From contig JAHLFB010000070.1 of assembly GCA_018884025.1 (NCBI GenBank), forward strand, positions 1 to 33,971: a DNA stretch of 33,971 nucleotides. The letters are read 5' to 3'. This DNA comes from Candidatus Phocaeicola faecipullorum. GTDB lineage: Bacteria; Bacteroidota; Bacteroidia; Bacteroidales; Bacteroidaceae. Below the pieces are notes generated by a model. That model worked only from the letters and a program-made list of their open reading frames with translations. It was not told the DNA's origin and did no database searches. The position numbers and the translations under genes are program-made. Shown here piece after piece: positions 33,329 to 33,971 of the stretch (the first letter of the stretch is position 1; each line of letters opens with the position of its first letter).

Positions 33329-33971
33329 TTATCCGAACATCTTGCTTACTCTTTCTATTCCGGCAACAAGAGCATCGACTTCTTCTTTAGTGTTGTATAA
33401 TCCGAATGAAGCTCGCACTGTTCCCTCTATTCCCAAACGACGCATAAGAGGTTCGGCACAATGATGTCCGGTGCGGACTGCTATTCCGAGACGGTCAAGC
33501 AATGTTCCCATATCGAAATGATGGATATCTCCAACAAGGAATGAAATAACTCCTCCCTTATGTTCCGCCTCACCAAAGATACGCATACCAGGGATTTCTT
33601 TCATACGCTGCATGGCATACACAGTAAGTTCATGTTCATGAGCTGCAATATTATCAATTCCTATGGCAGAGACATAATCCAATGCTTTTGCCATTGCAGT
33701 AGAACCTACATAATCTGGCGTTCCGGCTTCGAACTTGAAAGGCAGTTCGTTGAATGTTGTTCCTTCGAAACTTACATTCTTTATCATCTCTCCGCCACCC
33801 TGATAAGGAGGCATCTTATCAAGAAGATCTTCCTTGCCATAAAGTACTCCAATACCGGTAGGACCATAAATCTTATGTGCACTGAACACATAGAAATCGG
33901 CATCAATATCCTGTACATCCACCTTCATATGCGGAATACCCTGTGCTCCGTCTATCAGCACCGGAACATTG
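33329..33971 (-). CDS. sufS: SufS-type cysteine desulfurase (partial, 5' end outside)
   Basis: SufS is a PLP enzyme that takes sulfur from cysteine for Fe-S cluster assembly. The window holds the last 213 complete codons; the frame runs off the right edge. The PLP lysine lies in YVFSAHKIYGPTGIGVLYG and the persulfide-forming cysteine in IAVRTGHHCAEPLM, with the RTGHHCA signature of the group II (SufS/CsdA) class. LIDGAQGIPHMKVDVQDI carries the PLP-contacting Asp and Gln. The C-terminal substrate domain is complete and ends at RVSKMFG. In Bacteroidales it normally follows sufBCD, which would lie beyond the edge on this strand (inference). Confidence 0.94.
   Translation of the reverse strand, partial: NVPVLIDGAQGIPHMKVDVQDIDADFYVFSAHKIYGPTGIGVLYGKEDLLDKMPPYQGGGEMIKNVSFEGTTFNELPFKFEAGTPDYVGSTAMAKALDYVSAIGIDNIAAHEHELTVYAMQRMKEIPGMRIFGEAEHKGGVISFLVGDIHHFDMGTLLDRLGIAVRTGHHCAEPLMRRLGIEGTVRASFGLYNTKEEVDALVAGIERVSKMFG

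Overview
The window reads as a piece of a Bacteroidales chromosome (Bacteroides/Phocaeicola/Prevotella type). The reasons are -7 boxes of the form TAnnTTTG and almost no Shine-Dalgarno sites, a GPH-type xylo-oligosaccharide locus, a DUF2027/Smr protein, the long QueA variant, and the pdxJ-exbB-exbD-tonB block next to nadK. It holds about 25 real protein genes, two of them cut by the window edges and two broken. I see no rRNA, tRNA, CRISPR array, insertion sequence or integrase.

Layout. 1-226 is the 3' end of alaS. 326-8939 is a minus-strand xylan cluster: a SGNH acetylesterase, a GPH sugar/cation symporter, a GH10 xylanase lipoprotein, a cytoplasmic GH43, an exported GH67 alpha-glucuronidase and a GH43 lipoprotein. 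Together they deacetylate, cut and debranch glucuronoarabinoxylan fragments in the envelope, import them and finish them inside the cell. No SusC/SusD pair or HTCS regulator is present here. 9163-15304 is a minus-strand housekeeping run: pdxJ, exbB, exbD, a tonB-like gene, a DJ-1/PfpI gene, ispD and recG. nadK and a YbdG-like mscS run divergently and meet an AspT/YidE-type transporter at a perfect 18-bp two-way terminator. An Upf1-like helicase and a DMT permease follow on the minus strand.

22.1-28.4 kb is the accessory part. A two-gene cassette pairs an ABC-type ATPase with a DUF4435 (TOPRIM-like) protein, the domain pair of the PARIS anti-phage system, although the ATPase here is small. Next comes a WYL-regulator/rtcB pair in which both genes are broken: a one-base homopolymer frameshift in the regulator and an in-frame TGA at codon 56 of rtcB. 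Beyond it lie an AT-rich gene with a uracil-DNA-glycosylase-like look, a tiny gene, and a 620-bp stretch containing a putative short transcription unit and four 22-bp palindromic tandem repeats. A 17-bp element sits at identical distance behind the -7-like box of rtcB and of that short unit, which suggests shared control.

28.4-34 kb returns to core genes: a MATE exporter, a PaaI-type thioesterase and the Smr protein on minus; queA and a Nudix hydrolase on plus; and the 3' part of sufS on minus.

A pattern running through the whole window is an A-rich imperfect octamer repeat (coding-strand sense AWAAACTY) ending directly at the start codons of at least seven genes, often with an inverted partner at the preceding stop codon. 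Together with two copies of a dispersed 22-mer it is the most distinctive non-coding signal here.
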